The translations under genes were made by a program, and so were the position numbers. The notes under the pieces are model-generated. The model saw only the letters and a list, made by a program, of their open reading frames with translations, was not told the origin of the DNA and did not search any database. From contig CAKOVS010000001.1 of assembly GCA_934122085.1 (NCBI GenBank), positions 62,001 to 126,000 of the forward strand: a stretch of DNA of 64,000 bases, in the 5' to 3' direction. Below are positions 35,001-44,121 of this stretch, in pieces (positions within the stretch are counted from its first letter, which is position 1; every line of letters starts with the position of its first letter). The DNA is from an uncultured Clostridia bacterium. Its GTDB lineage: Bacteria; Bacillota; Clostridia; TANB77; CAG-508.

Positions 35001-36014
35001 TAATGATGTTACATTCTTTATTGTACCCACTAAATCATTAACATTATCATATGAACTTAAATTAAGACTTTTCAATTTAGTTAATTCTTTTATAAAATCA
35101 ATATTTGATATTTTTCCACTTAATCCTAAAGTCTCTAATTTCTTTAATTTTCCTATTACAGATAAATCAACTGATTGTGATTGATTTTGCGAATAATTAT
35201 TTTTTATTCGTATATATAATGTTTTTAAATTTTTAGCATACTCTAATCCTTGTAAATTTCCTATTTCTCGTCCATTACTTAAATATAATGAATCTATTTG
35301 TGCCATATCATATTCTGTTATTTTTTTGTCTCCATCATAATCACAATTTTCTTGGATATATTGTTTTAAATCAGTATCTGCAAATTGTACTTCTTTAGTT
35401 TTATCTCCTTCTCCTATTATATTATAACTAATATAAATTGTTGTATAATCTAGTCTACCATTTCCTGTAAATCTAATTGTTTCTGTTCCATGTCCTACTC
35501 CATCATATTGTGGATCTAAAATTATTTTTGTATTATCTTCATTAAATTTAGCATTTTTTTCTGTATTAGCATAATTAATTGTTGAATTTTGATCTATTTT
35601 TAAATTATTTAAGTAAAAATCATCATTTGGATTCATTATGTCTTTTACTAATTGTGGTACTTCAATTTCTACTTTTTGTCCTTGTATTACATCTACATTA
35701 ATATAAATATTTTGATATAAAGAATTATTACTTTCTTCTAAATTTAAAGTTTTTAAAACAGATAAATCTGATATTCTATTTCCTATTAAGTCTATAAATT
35801 TTAAACTTTTCATAGTTTTTATTATATTTATATCTGTAATTTTATTAAATCTTATATCTAATCTCTCTATTGTATTATTATTTTCTAAGAAGTCTATATT
35901 GGTTATTTCTCTACTTATTATTTCAAAATCTTTCAATTTTGAAAGTTGATTTATTTTTTCTAACCCTTGCACTTCTGGTTTTATAATTGGTCCTCCGAGA
36001 ATAATTATAATCAT
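32016..36014 (-). CDS. Internalin-like LRR/SLH surface protein, main part
   Basis: Up to 1332 residues, but the true N-terminus lies in another frame at 35923-36339, so the ATG at 36014 is probably not a real start. Many 22-residue leucine-rich repeats of the internalin type (LxxLxLxxNxITDIxxL) fill most of the length. At least four EF-hand-like loops, such as DLNRDGEISIYE and DLNNDGKLTQKE, stand at the heads of LRR blocks. Three SLH repeats end the protein. It should sit on the wall, anchored by SLH, and use the LRRs for binding. It is followed 6 bp later by the promoter of the next gene with no visible terminator. The SLH-coding DNA is almost identical to that of the gene at 36366. Confidence 0.8.
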   Translation of the reverse strand: MIIIILGGPIIKPEVQGLEKINQLSKLKDFEIISREITNIDFLENNNTIERLDIRFNKITDINIIKTMKSLKFIDLIGNRISDLSVLKTLNLEESNNSLYQNIYINVDVIQGQKVEIEVPQLVKDIMNPNDDFYLNNLKIDQNSTINYANTEKNAKFNEDNTKIILDPQYDGVGHGTETIRFTGNGRLDYTTIYISYNIIGEGDKTKEVQFADTDLKQYIQENCDYDGDKKITEYDMAQIDSLYLSNGREIGNLQGLEYAKNLKTLYIRIKNNYSQNQSQSVDLSVIGKLKKLETLGLSGKISNIDFIKELTKLKSLNLSSYDNVNDLVGTIKNVTSLECLYIDGNIESLDFLSKLVNLNSLTLNGNFQKINNLTVLTNLKKLNYLTINRYSIYMGNVNTVDYSALKNLSKLYTLNLKDEYSDFNCDNIPQPVTNLDLQCNSLANTDKIANLKDIRYIKIEKSKLKNINFIKNLDNIYSLTVTNNQITDMSPLENKNIQSVDLTNNPINTEEEKNAKIIKEYNNDNTKILIVTEMEKTKKIDFENSEFKQMLVSDKDLNRDGEISIYEMEQITYLNSIKYLEKSEYMTNLRSLNFNTVDLTVKEQNTLIKEINKLSSEVSINIYSLFIDLGRIKQDEAKKEINLNNYSPLLVEMQREGSKLYRGKITIRSNDYNEQNTAEFKNNRLFVDTSIIGERNFNLNFNINGIGITGAINVKWSNVTEGDKNKEIKVKDTNFQKVLLQKYDIDGDKKFTENDAINLGTIDISNCDVKDLTGIENLKNLRVIDAYSNSITDITPILALNKLETVDLSENNITDITSLKNRKFKYVTAVGLDKNYIEFSNNSVQAKTFLDEFQKDINKYGEKEWDEDGNAFLCNLAANQKAGTPNTQNNEVKMDSKIKSKLIALGADLNNDGKLTQKELNEVTEYKYENNEYSAKIESLDLSNLGLSSIEGIQYLSGLTEINLSHNKITDLTPLSYMMNLCKINLSYNNITDISKLPNYANNAVQVKEVNLSHNKIKDISYINNWIVTNTTIICGWLVGGDIENNRVLNLDLSYNQIEDISPVKKYKTLIKLNLSNNNITDISSLKDYNFLLNEDFEEDDELREDLISFKGIDLSSNYIDISKTGNKSAIQVFKNKKVNLNTANQKLKLEFKDVKENDWYYNAVKYVYEKKIMSGKNASTFSPNEKLTRAMLVTMLHNMEGRPYVAGISKFSDVQNTKEWYYVAIKWASANNIISGYSNGKFGPNDQITREQLAVILNQYCIYKGKYKSVKADYSKFTDSNKISDFAKWGMNWAVGNKIINGSNGKLNPQGTATRAEAAAMLSNYCNILK

Positions 36015-36339
36015 TTATTATTAGTTTCTGTAAATTTACAAATTCATCTATTCTTTCAAAATTACTTATTTTACAACTAATAAATTCTAAACTTTCTATT
36101 TCTTTTGGCAAAAGTATATAATCATATGTATTTTCAAAGTCAATATTATAAAATGTTATATACTTTACATTTTTCATTTCACATATTTGTTGATATTCTT
36201 CTTGTGAATTTATTGCATTTACTATTAATTGTTGTGAATCTTGATCATAATCAATATTGTTTGCCTTTACTACAGCTGAAAAACTCCATAATATTGATAT
36301 AAATACTAATATAAATACTATCCCCTTTAATTTCTTCAT
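35923..36339 (-). pseudogene. N-terminal part of the LRR/SLH protein, separated by a frameshift
   Basis: 138 residues as read. A signal peptide (about 1-26, ending VVKAN) and the start of an LRR region (EIESLEFISCKISNFERIDEFVNLQKLIINDYNYS) are clear. After that the reading turns into a basic tail (RRTNYKTRSARVRKNKS) unlike LRR sequence, while the adjacent frame reads GPIIKPEVQGLEKINQLSKL, the expected continuation. One extra base near 35998 would explain the break. The ribosome site AGGAG and short gap to the upstream gene indicate that this is the true start of the LRR/SLH protein. Confidence 0.75.
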
Positions 36340-36365
36340 AATTTTATCTCCTAAAATATATTTTT

Positions 36366-38198
36366 TTATTTTATTATATTACAATAATTACTTAACATTG
36401 CTGCCGCTTCTGCTCTAGTTGCCGTACCTTGTGGATTAAGCTTTCCATTTGAACCATTTATAATTTTATTTCCAACAGCCCAATTCATTCCCCATTTTGC
36501 AAAATCACTTATTTTATTACTATCAGCAAATTTACTATAATCTGCTTTTACTGATTTATATTTTCCTTTATATATGCAATATTGATTTAGTATTACTGCT
36601 AATTGTTCTCTTGTAACTGAATCATCTGGTCCAAACTTTCCATTTGAATATCCACTTACAATTTTATTTTTTTCAGCCCATTTTATTGCTACATAATACC
36701 ATTCTTTTGTATCTTGTACATCTGAAAATTTACTTGTTCCTGATACATATGGTTGTCCTTCCATATTATGTAGCATCGTTACTATCATAGCTCTAGTTAC
36801 AGTAGTTTCTGGCGAAAATTCTGTATTTTTTACCCCTGACATTATTTTTTTCTCATATACATATTTTATAGCATTATAATACCATTCATCACTATCTACA
36901 TCTTCAAATGGTAAATCTGTATCTGTTGGCACTTTATATGTATCTTTTTTGGTATTTACTTTTGTTATGTATTCTTCTGAAATATATCCAGTTTGTCCAT
37001 CCACTTGGGCTTTTGCCCATCCATTTATTCCTGTTTGTAATACATTTATAATGGTGTCTTTTCTTAGTGGCTCTATTCTATGTCCTATTGTTGTGCTTGG
37101 CTCACTTCTTAATGCCACATTAGTATAATTTGAACTTACATAATATAAGTTTCCTGTTTGTGTTGATGGTAACTTTTTATATGTAGGCATATTTTTATAA
37201 ATTGGTATTATAAATGTTAATTCATTATCTAATAATCCATTTTCTGAATATACTTTTTGCAATTGTTGTGCTTGACTATTTGGATCTTCTACATTTGTCA
37301 TATATTGCATTTCATATAAATCACTTTTTGTACTCCCTACAACATCAAATTTATATAAATATTTTGTGTTTTGTCCTCTTTTTAAATATGATGATGCTGC
37401 TAATTTAGCTCCTTCTACAATTGCTTTATATTCATCTGTCCATCCTTTTTTTTGCGCATATGCTAATGCATTTTTTATATTATTATCTCCATCATTTGCA
37501 CCATAATTGTAAAAATTATATACATTAGGATAATCTGGATCTTGTCCAGAAATTTGTACTGGTTTAGTACTCTCTTTTCCAAGTTCTTGGAATATTCTTA
37601 TTATAATACTATATGCACTTTCTCCAGATACTTCTGATGCATCTTTTATTGCTTGTGCATATCTTACTCCAGTTTTTGTTGTTCCATCTAAATATGTTCC
37701 CTTTACAATATTTTCAATTTGACTTACAGGTACATCTGAACTATTTGATAAGTCTAAAAATTGAAATATTGTAATATTTGTTAAAAAGTTTCTTGGGTCT
37801 AAATAATATTCTATTATATCTTTTGATGCACAATAATAGTTTTTGTCTCCTTCTTGACCACAACTGCAATACCAACTATCTGGATATGCTGAATATTTAC
37901 TTTTATATATTGTGTTTTTCATGTGTGTTGTTTCATTTTCTACTAATTCATTCCAATCTATGTCTGTATAAAATGCTTTAAATTTCCAATTTGCATATCC
38001 ATTTTTTTCTACTAATTTATTTAATAATATTTGATAACTTTCTGGAAAATTACTTATTCCATTATTTCTTACTTTTTGAGCACTAATTATTTTTTGATTA
38101 TATGTATTATTTTCTGCAAATGATATTAAAGATAAAGAATTTATCACTATAATAAAAATAATTAGTATTATTACTATTTTCAAGATTTTTTTCTTCAT
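36366..38198 (-). CDS. Wall hydrolase (glucosaminidase) with SH3b and SLH domains
   Basis: 610 residues: a signal peptide (about 1-28), a beta-N-acetylglucosaminidase-type domain (about 45-330) with the NWKFKAFYTDIDWNELVE opening and the SAYSIIIRIFQELGKES and NVYNFYNYGAND blocks of LytD/GH73-like enzymes, an SH3b domain (about 345-410, NVALRSEP to GYISEEYI), and three SLH repeats. It should cut the glycan strands of peptidoglycan during growth or separation and be held on the wall by SLH. The LRR gene starts 26 bp downstream, so the two may be co-transcribed. Confidence 0.85.
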   Translation of the reverse strand: MKKKILKIVIILIIFIIVINSLSLISFAENNTYNQKIISAQKVRNNGISNFPESYQILLNKLVEKNGYANWKFKAFYTDIDWNELVENETTHMKNTIYKSKYSAYPDSWYCSCGQEGDKNYYCASKDIIEYYLDPRNFLTNITIFQFLDLSNSSDVPVSQIENIVKGTYLDGTTKTGVRYAQAIKDASEVSGESAYSIIIRIFQELGKESTKPVQISGQDPDYPNVYNFYNYGANDGDNNIKNALAYAQKKGWTDEYKAIVEGAKLAASSYLKRGQNTKYLYKFDVVGSTKSDLYEMQYMTNVEDPNSQAQQLQKVYSENGLLDNELTFIIPIYKNMPTYKKLPSTQTGNLYYVSSNYTNVALRSEPSTTIGHRIEPLRKDTIINVLQTGINGWAKAQVDGQTGYISEEYITKVNTKKDTYKVPTDTDLPFEDVDSDEWYYNAIKYVYEKKIMSGVKNTEFSPETTVTRAMIVTMLHNMEGQPYVSGTSKFSDVQDTKEWYYVAIKWAEKNKIVSGYSNGKFGPDDSVTREQLAVILNQYCIYKGKYKSVKADYSKFADSNKISDFAKWGMNWAVGNKIINGSNGKLNPQGTATRAEAAAMLSNYCNIIK

Positions 38199-38257
38199 CT
38201 ATTCACCTCACTTATTTTATAAATAGATTTTGTATTTATTAAATTCAAAATTTTTTC

Positions 38258-38293
38258 AAATTATGCCAATCACATGATATATGATTGGCATAA
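38258..38293 (-). terminator. Probable terminator of the ricin/Big2/SLH gene
   Basis: 12-bp perfect stem TTATGCCAATCA/TGATTGGCATAA (38261-38272 with 38282-38293) right after the stop. The T-tract is weak, so termination may be partial. Confidence 0.6.
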
Positions 38294-38303
38294 CTTAATT
38301 GTT

Positions 38304-40406
38304 TTATTTTATTTTAGTACAATAATTATAAATCATTGTTGCTGCTTCTGCTCTTGTTGCATTTCCTTGTGGATTAATATTTCCTTTTGAACCATTTATA
38401 ATTCCACTTCCAACAGCCCAATTCATTCCCCATTTTGCAAAACTACTTATTTTCTTACTGTCAGCAAACTTACTATAATCTGCTTTTACTGATTTGTACT
38501 TTCCTTTATATTTGCAATATTGATTTAATATTACTGCTAATTGTTCTCTTGTTACTGGATCGTTTGGTCCAAATTTTCCATTTGAATATCCACTTACTAT
38601 ATTATTTGCAGATGCCCATTTTATTGCTGAATAATACCATTCACTTGGATTTTGAACATCTGAAAATTTACATTTTCCTGATAAATATGGTTGTCCTTCC
38701 ATATTATGTAATATTGTTACTACCATTCCTCTGGTTATTTTGCTTTCTGGTAAAAATGTTGTTGAATTTGTTCCAGACATATATTTTCTGTCATACATAT
38801 ATTTTATTGAATTATATGCCCAATATGTTGTATCTACATCTTTAAATGGCATTATTATTGTGACATTACATATTACTTTTTTATTGCTTCCATCTGTTGT
38901 TGTTGCTGTTATTGTTACATTTCCTTCTTTTATTCCTGTTACAACTCCTAATGAACTTACTGTTGCTATTGCTGAATTACTTGTTGTCCATTTTACTGAT
39001 TTTGTTGCTACATCTGTTGGATTAAATTTTACTGATAATTGTTTTGTTTCTCCTTTTTTTACAGATGTACTACTAACATTCATTGATATTGATGTTGCTA
39101 CTTTTTCTAATGTCCATGTTTGGGCTTTGTTGTCTTTTGAACCAACTTGATATACTATAATTGGTTGATTTTCTTGTGCTTTTCCATCTTTTAAATCAAC
39201 ACCTCTTACTTTGTCTTGATTTGCTGGTACAAATCTATATCCACCATTATATGATTGTATTACATATTGCATTTGAGAAGCAGAACCTGTATATGACCAT
39301 AATTGCATTATTGTTCCATTGTCTTTTGCACTTGTTCCTCCATCTGTATCAAATGATTTATTTGCTTTTACATTTATTATTTGATATGTTCCATCTGAAT
39401 TTCTTATAAATGACCATAATTGTGAATCATCACTTTGATTTTTTGTTTTTAATTTTAAATCATCACCATTATTTGTTCCACTTATTCCTATACAATAATT
39501 AGAATAACTTTTTGAAACAATTCTTGCTACAAAACTATTTCCTAAATTAACCTTTTGCCCAAATACAAAATCATATATTCCATCATAATTTGATTCATTT
39601 CCTGCAGCATCATATGCCCATGCTCTTATACATCCTAAATTATCTCCAACAATTTTTGCTTCAGCTTTTGTAAATGTTGTTTCCCAATATCCATTTCCCA
39701 TCGAAGTTGCCCATTTTGTTGTTCCACTTGTTGCAGAATTTCCTGTTTGCCAAGCTGAAAATTTTACTTTTGTTACTCCAACATTGTCTGAAGCATAAAC
39801 ACGAACTCTTATACTATCTGATCCTATACTTTGTGAATGTACATGTATGTCTGAAAGTGTAGGTTTTTCAGAATCTCCTCTTGAATAATTATCAGCATGT
39901 GATACCCATAATATTCCCATATTAGCTAATTTGTCAATATCTGTCCATTTATTCCAATAAGCAATACCATCAAAATTAGAATTTGCATCAGTATATTCAA
40001 CACTGTATCCATCACAAGATGTTACTACTATACTATGTCCAAATGATAATCTTATAACATCTCCTGGCATTAAGTTTTTTAAGTCATACTTTGTATTTGC
40101 ATGACATGTTGAACATTGTTGAAATATTTGATCAAATAAATCTTGACTATATGCATAACACTCATATCCCATATTCGAATATCCAACTGCTTCATGACGA
40201 TAATATTGTCCATGACAATAATCTGAGAAATATCCAGCACTATTCCATTTATAATATTGTCCATTTCTGTAACCATCTGTATTTTTTATGCTATTTAATT
40301 TATTAACAACTTCACTTTCTGTTATTCCAAAACTTATATTTGGTTTAAAAAATAATATTGCAAAAAATATTATTCCTATAAAAAATAAAATTTTCTTACT
40401 TTTCAT
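38304..40406 (-). CDS. Multidomain SLH protein: papain-like amidase, ricin lectin, Big2
   Basis: 700 residues. After a signal peptide (about 1-27) comes an NlpC/CHAP-like papain-fold domain with Cys83 (GYECYAYSQ) and His124 (LSFGHSIVV), suggesting peptidoglycan peptide or amide cleavage. Next are a GBS Bsp-like repeat (about 180-280), a ricin-type beta-trefoil lectin domain (about 290-435, with QLWSFI and MQLWSY), a Big2 immunoglobulin-like domain (about 440-520) and three SLH repeats. The protein therefore combines hydrolase, sugar-binding and anchoring parts. The gene appears to be its own unit; no clear promoter was found. The exact papain-like family is uncertain. Confidence 0.85.
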   Translation of the reverse strand: MKSKKILFFIGIIFFAILFFKPNISFGITESEVVNKLNSIKNTDGYRNGQYYKWNSAGYFSDYCHGQYYRHEAVGYSNMGYECYAYSQDLFDQIFQQCSTCHANTKYDLKNLMPGDVIRLSFGHSIVVTSCDGYSVEYTDANSNFDGIAYWNKWTDIDKLANMGILWVSHADNYSRGDSEKPTLSDIHVHSQSIGSDSIRVRVYASDNVGVTKVKFSAWQTGNSATSGTTKWATSMGNGYWETTFTKAEAKIVGDNLGCIRAWAYDAAGNESNYDGIYDFVFGQKVNLGNSFVARIVSKSYSNYCIGISGTNNGDDLKLKTKNQSDDSQLWSFIRNSDGTYQIINVKANKSFDTDGGTSAKDNGTIMQLWSYTGSASQMQYVIQSYNGGYRFVPANQDKVRGVDLKDGKAQENQPIIVYQVGSKDNKAQTWTLEKVATSISMNVSSTSVKKGETKQLSVKFNPTDVATKSVKWTTSNSAIATVSSLGVVTGIKEGNVTITATTTDGSNKKVICNVTIIMPFKDVDTTYWAYNSIKYMYDRKYMSGTNSTTFLPESKITRGMVVTILHNMEGQPYLSGKCKFSDVQNPSEWYYSAIKWASANNIVSGYSNGKFGPNDPVTREQLAVILNQYCKYKGKYKSVKADYSKFADSKKISSFAKWGMNWAVGSGIINGSKGNINPQGNATRAEAATMIYNYCTKIK

Positions 40407-40506
40407 AAAAATATCCCCCTTATTAAATTTTTCGCTAATATTTTATCATACAGACTAAAATTTGTACATATTTTCTAGTAATTTTTTGGAAGAAATATTT
40501 TTCATT

Positions 40507-42648
40507 TTACTTTATTTTAATACAATATTTATATATCATTGAAGCTGTTTCTGCTCTTGTTGCAGTTCCTTTAGGATTTAATTTACCATTTGCTCCATTT
40601 ATAACTCCTGTTCCAACAGCCCAATTCATTCCCCACTTAGCAAAATCACTTATCTCATTGCTATCACTAAATTTGCTATAATCTGCTTTTGCAGTTTTAT
40701 ATTTTCCTTTATATTTACAATATTGATTTAATATTACCGCCAATTGTTCTCTTGTTATTGGATCATTTGGTCCAAAATTCCCATTTGAATATCCACTTAC
40801 AATATTATTTTTAGCAGCCCACTTTATTGCTACATAATACCATTCATTTGAATTTTGTACATCTGTAAATTTACTTGTGCCTGGTACATATGGTCTTCCT
40901 TCCATGTTATGCAATATTGTTACTAGCATTGCTCTTGTTAATAAGTCATTTGGTGAAAATAATGCAGATGTATTACCTTTTGTCATATATTCGTTTTGCC
41001 ACATATATCTTACGGCTGTATATTCCCAACCATTAATTTCAACATCTGCAAAAGGTATTTCTTTAATTTCTTTTATTGCTTTTGCTCCTTTTGATGGATC
41101 TTCTAATATATATAATTTTCCAGAATATGCATAATTTATTGAATATGGTTTTAAATCTGTAACATTATATTTTCCATTTACTGCATCTATATATATCCAT
41201 TCTCCATCTATATATGCAACTGACCATGTTCTATTGCTTAATCCTTCAACTGTTGCTGTTGGAATTTTGCATAAATATAACATATAATTTTCAAGCATTG
41301 TATATGCATTATCATTACCTTCTAAATTTTTAAATATATTACATATTCTATATGCATCTGCAGTTGCATTTGTATAAGAATAATATTCCATATTTGAATA
41401 TATCCAATTTGTTATATTTTGAGCTTTTTCTTCACTTGTTTTACAGTTTTTAGTAAGTTCTTCTACTTTTGCTTTTAATTGATTATATGAATATTCCTCT
41501 ACTGGCTTTTGAATACATACTAATGACTGATTTTCTATATCTTTTTTATTAACTGATGTTACTCCTATTGCTTTTACATCTTGTGTTGGCATACAATCAA
41601 AATATGATTGTGGTGTTATTTTTATTTGTGATATTTCTCCTGTTTCAATATTTTTAAACTTTTTTCCATAATATCTTGCATAATAATATGCTCTAGAATC
41701 CTCATATCCAGTAATCATCGTATTATCACTAAATACATTTTCGTTGTCATCTATTCCAGTTTCTTTATTGTCTATTATTATATTCTCTAAAGCTGTACAC
41801 CCTTTAAATGCACTATCCCCTATCCATTTTATACTTGAAGGTAATATAACATTTTCAAGTGATGTACAATGTCTAAATAAATTTTGAGTTATATCTGTTA
41901 TTTTTGATGGTATTGTAATACTTGTAAGACCTGTATTATAAAATACTCCTACATCAAGATAAGTTAAACTTTGTGGTAATTCGATTTTTTTCAAAGATGT
42001 ACAATCTTTAAATGCTTCTTGTTCTATTTTATAAAGTTTGTCAGATAATATTACTTCATTTAAACTAGAACATTTTTCAAATGAATTATTTTGTATATTT
42101 GTTACATTTGGTAAAGATATTTTCTCTAATGAAGTACAGCCCTTAAAAGCATAAGAATAAATATTTGTTACATTTTCCAGTCCACTTACATATCTTAATG
42201 ATGTACAACCATTAAAAGTTCCCCACTCAATTTTTTTTACTCCATCTGGAATATTTATACTATTTAATAATTCACAATTTCCAAACGCATTTAAAGCAAT
42301 TTCTTCCACACTATTCGGAATATTTATGTTCTTAATAGATTTACATCCATGAAAAGCACTACTATTTATTTTCTTTATAGTATTAGGTAATAAAATCGTT
42401 TCTAATTTATCATCGTAAAAAAATGCCTCTTCCCCAATTTCTGTAACAACTTTTCCATCAATCATACTCGGAATTTCTACATTTTTTACTTGATAATTAG
42501 TACTATATACAACTATTTCTCCATCACTATTTTCTTCATATTCAATATCAGAATTATATACTTCACGAGCGTCTACTTTTTCATTGAATAACCAAACTAC
42601 AAATATTGCAACTATTAAAATAAAAAATATCTTCAAACTTTTTTTCAT
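40507..42648 (-). CDS. BspA-like LRR protein with degenerate transglutaminase fold and SLH
   Basis: About 713 residues from the ATG at 42648, which fits the ribosome site better than the ATG at 42657. A signal anchor is followed by about ten LRR_5 (BspA/TpLRR) repeats such as AFKGCTSLEKI at about 50-300. Residues about 395-500 resemble a transglutaminase-like core, but the catalytic Cys position is Asp446 and the His position Arg473, while Asp488 remains. The fold may thus serve binding only. Three SLH repeats end the protein. It lies 57 bp downstream of the second polysaccharide operon's flippase gene, and no promoter was seen between them. Confidence 0.83.
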   Translation of the reverse strand: MKKSLKIFFILIVAIFVVWLFNEKVDAREVYNSDIEYEENSDGEIVVYSTNYQVKNVEIPSMIDGKVVTEIGEEAFFYDDKLETILLPNTIKKINSSAFHGCKSIKNINIPNSVEEIALNAFGNCELLNSINIPDGVKKIEWGTFNGCTSLRYVSGLENVTNIYSYAFKGCTSLEKISLPNVTNIQNNSFEKCSSLNEVILSDKLYKIEQEAFKDCTSLKKIELPQSLTYLDVGVFYNTGLTSITIPSKITDITQNLFRHCTSLENVILPSSIKWIGDSAFKGCTALENIIIDNKETGIDDNENVFSDNTMITGYEDSRAYYYARYYGKKFKNIETGEISQIKITPQSYFDCMPTQDVKAIGVTSVNKKDIENQSLVCIQKPVEEYSYNQLKAKVEELTKNCKTSEEKAQNITNWIYSNMEYYSYTNATADAYRICNIFKNLEGNDNAYTMLENYMLYLCKIPTATVEGLSNRTWSVAYIDGEWIYIDAVNGKYNVTDLKPYSINYAYSGKLYILEDPSKGAKAIKEIKEIPFADVEINGWEYTAVRYMWQNEYMTKGNTSALFSPNDLLTRAMLVTILHNMEGRPYVPGTSKFTDVQNSNEWYYVAIKWAAKNNIVSGYSNGNFGPNDPITREQLAVILNQYCKYKGKYKTAKADYSKFSDSNEISDFAKWGMNWAVGTGVINGANGKLNPKGTATRAETASMIYKYCIKIK

Positions 42649-42714
42649 TTTCTCCATCTCCTATTACTTTTCAAAAAAACTTATACCATAAATCATATAT
42701 ATTCTAACTAAAAT

Positions 42715-44121
42715 TTATTTTTTCATCTTTTCTTTAATAATCTCTTTCAAATAACTTACACTATTTAAATTTGTAATAATTGCAAATACTACTACAATTA
42801 CAAGTACAACTACAGAAATCATAGTATTTTTCAAATAATATGTAAAAATTGTTATACCATACATTATTGTTAAAGCAAACATTAAAATTTTATTAACATT
42901 AAATTTAACATATTTTTTCACATCAATCCATCTATAAATAAACATTAAAGCATATGCAATAACTGTTGAAATTGATGCAGCATATAAACCTATTGATTTT
43001 ATTAAAGCAATATTAACCAATATATTAATTACTGCCGAAATTATAGATGTTTTTGCTATCTCTTTTGTTAATTTTTTTGCAACATATATTGAACCTACAA
43101 AACTAACTAATATATTAAATACAGATCCTAATATTAAAATTGGTATTTGATAATATGCTTCTGCAAATTTTTCATTTATTAATATATTAAATACAAATGG
43201 CATTACAGCTATTGTTTCAAGACATAAACAGCCAAAAAACCTTATTACAAAATCTAATATTTTACTAAAGAATTCATCTCTATCTTCTGAATTTATGTTT
43301 ATTGAGGCTGATTCTGTCCACGTTAAATTAAATACACTATATAATGTTGTAAATACACCAGAAAATTTATTTGCTGCTGAATATATTCCATTTTGTGCTA
43401 TTCCTATTACTGCTGATATTATTGTTCTATCAGATGCACTTACTATCCACCATGAAATCATATTTGGTATTAATGGAACAGAATATTTTATTATTTCTTT
43501 TAAAATTGTTTTATCAAATTGTTTTGGTTTTATGTATTTATAAATTTTCCTTTTTAAAAATATGTATACTGCACATATAAAGTTAGAAATTGCTGTTGCT
43601 CCAAGCATTCCATAAGCTCCCCAACGAAATGCTACTATAAATATTACATTTAATACAACTGTAAATGCTCCTGTTATAAAACTTCCAATAGCATATGTTG
43701 CATTGTCACCAAGTCCTCTACATATTTGTAATAATAAGCTCGAAAAGATTCCCATAAGTAAATTTGCCATTAGAAAATATTTATATTCATTATGAATAAA
43801 TGGGCTTACACATAAAAAAATGACTATACAAGCTATTGATTGTATAATCATAAATCTTATTATTGTTGTTATTAATTTTATCTGTTTTTCATTATTTTCT
43901 CTACAATCAATTAAATATCTAAATATTCCTTGTTCAATTTGTAATGTTACTATTGGTAATAATAGACTTGTTAATGTATTTAATAAGTCTACTACTCCAT
44001 ATTCTTCATTGCTTAATACAGCTGTATATACTGGCAATAATAAAAATGTTATTAATTGTGTACATATTTTTCCTATAGATACTATTGCTGTGTTCTTTGC
44101 TAAATCTTTGCCTTTACTCAT
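42715..44121 (-). CDS. Polysaccharide flippase (Wzx-like), second operon
   Basis: 468 residues with about twelve to fourteen hydrophobic helices of the MOP/polysaccharide transporter type; the N-terminus AIVSIGKICTQLITFLLLPVYTAVLSNEEYGVVDL is characteristic. It should flip the repeat unit built by the genes upstream. It overlaps the pyruvyltransferase gene by eight bases and is the last biosynthetic gene of this operon. Confidence 0.92.
   Translation of the reverse strand: MSKGKDLAKNTAIVSIGKICTQLITFLLLPVYTAVLSNEEYGVVDLLNTLTSLLLPIVTLQIEQGIFRYLIDCRENNEKQIKLITTIIRFMIIQSIACIVIFLCVSPFIHNEYKYFLMANLLMGIFSSLLLQICRGLGDNATYAIGSFITGAFTVVLNVIFIVAFRWGAYGMLGATAISNFICAVYIFLKRKIYKYIKPKQFDKTILKEIIKYSVPLIPNMISWWIVSASDRTIISAVIGIAQNGIYSAANKFSGVFTTLYSVFNLTWTESASININSEDRDEFFSKILDFVIRFFGCLCLETIAVMPFVFNILINEKFAEAYYQIPILILGSVFNILVSFVGSIYVAKKLTKEIAKTSIISAVINILVNIALIKSIGLYAASISTVIAYALMFIYRWIDVKKYVKFNVNKILMFALTIMYGITIFTYYLKNTMISVVVLVIVVVFAIITNLNSVSYLKEIIKEKMKK

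Noticed and set aside
38840..39150. Plus-strand open frames opposite the SLH and ricin genes, including some over 100 codons
   Set aside because: They lie fully inside strongly supported minus-strand genes, lack ribosome sites and have the Leu/Ile-rich composition of antisense readings of A+T-rich genes.
32041..42700. CRISPR-like or satellite repeats suggested by recurring segments
   Set aside because: The recurrence comes from SLH and LRR coding repeats; there are no short uniform repeats with unique spacers.
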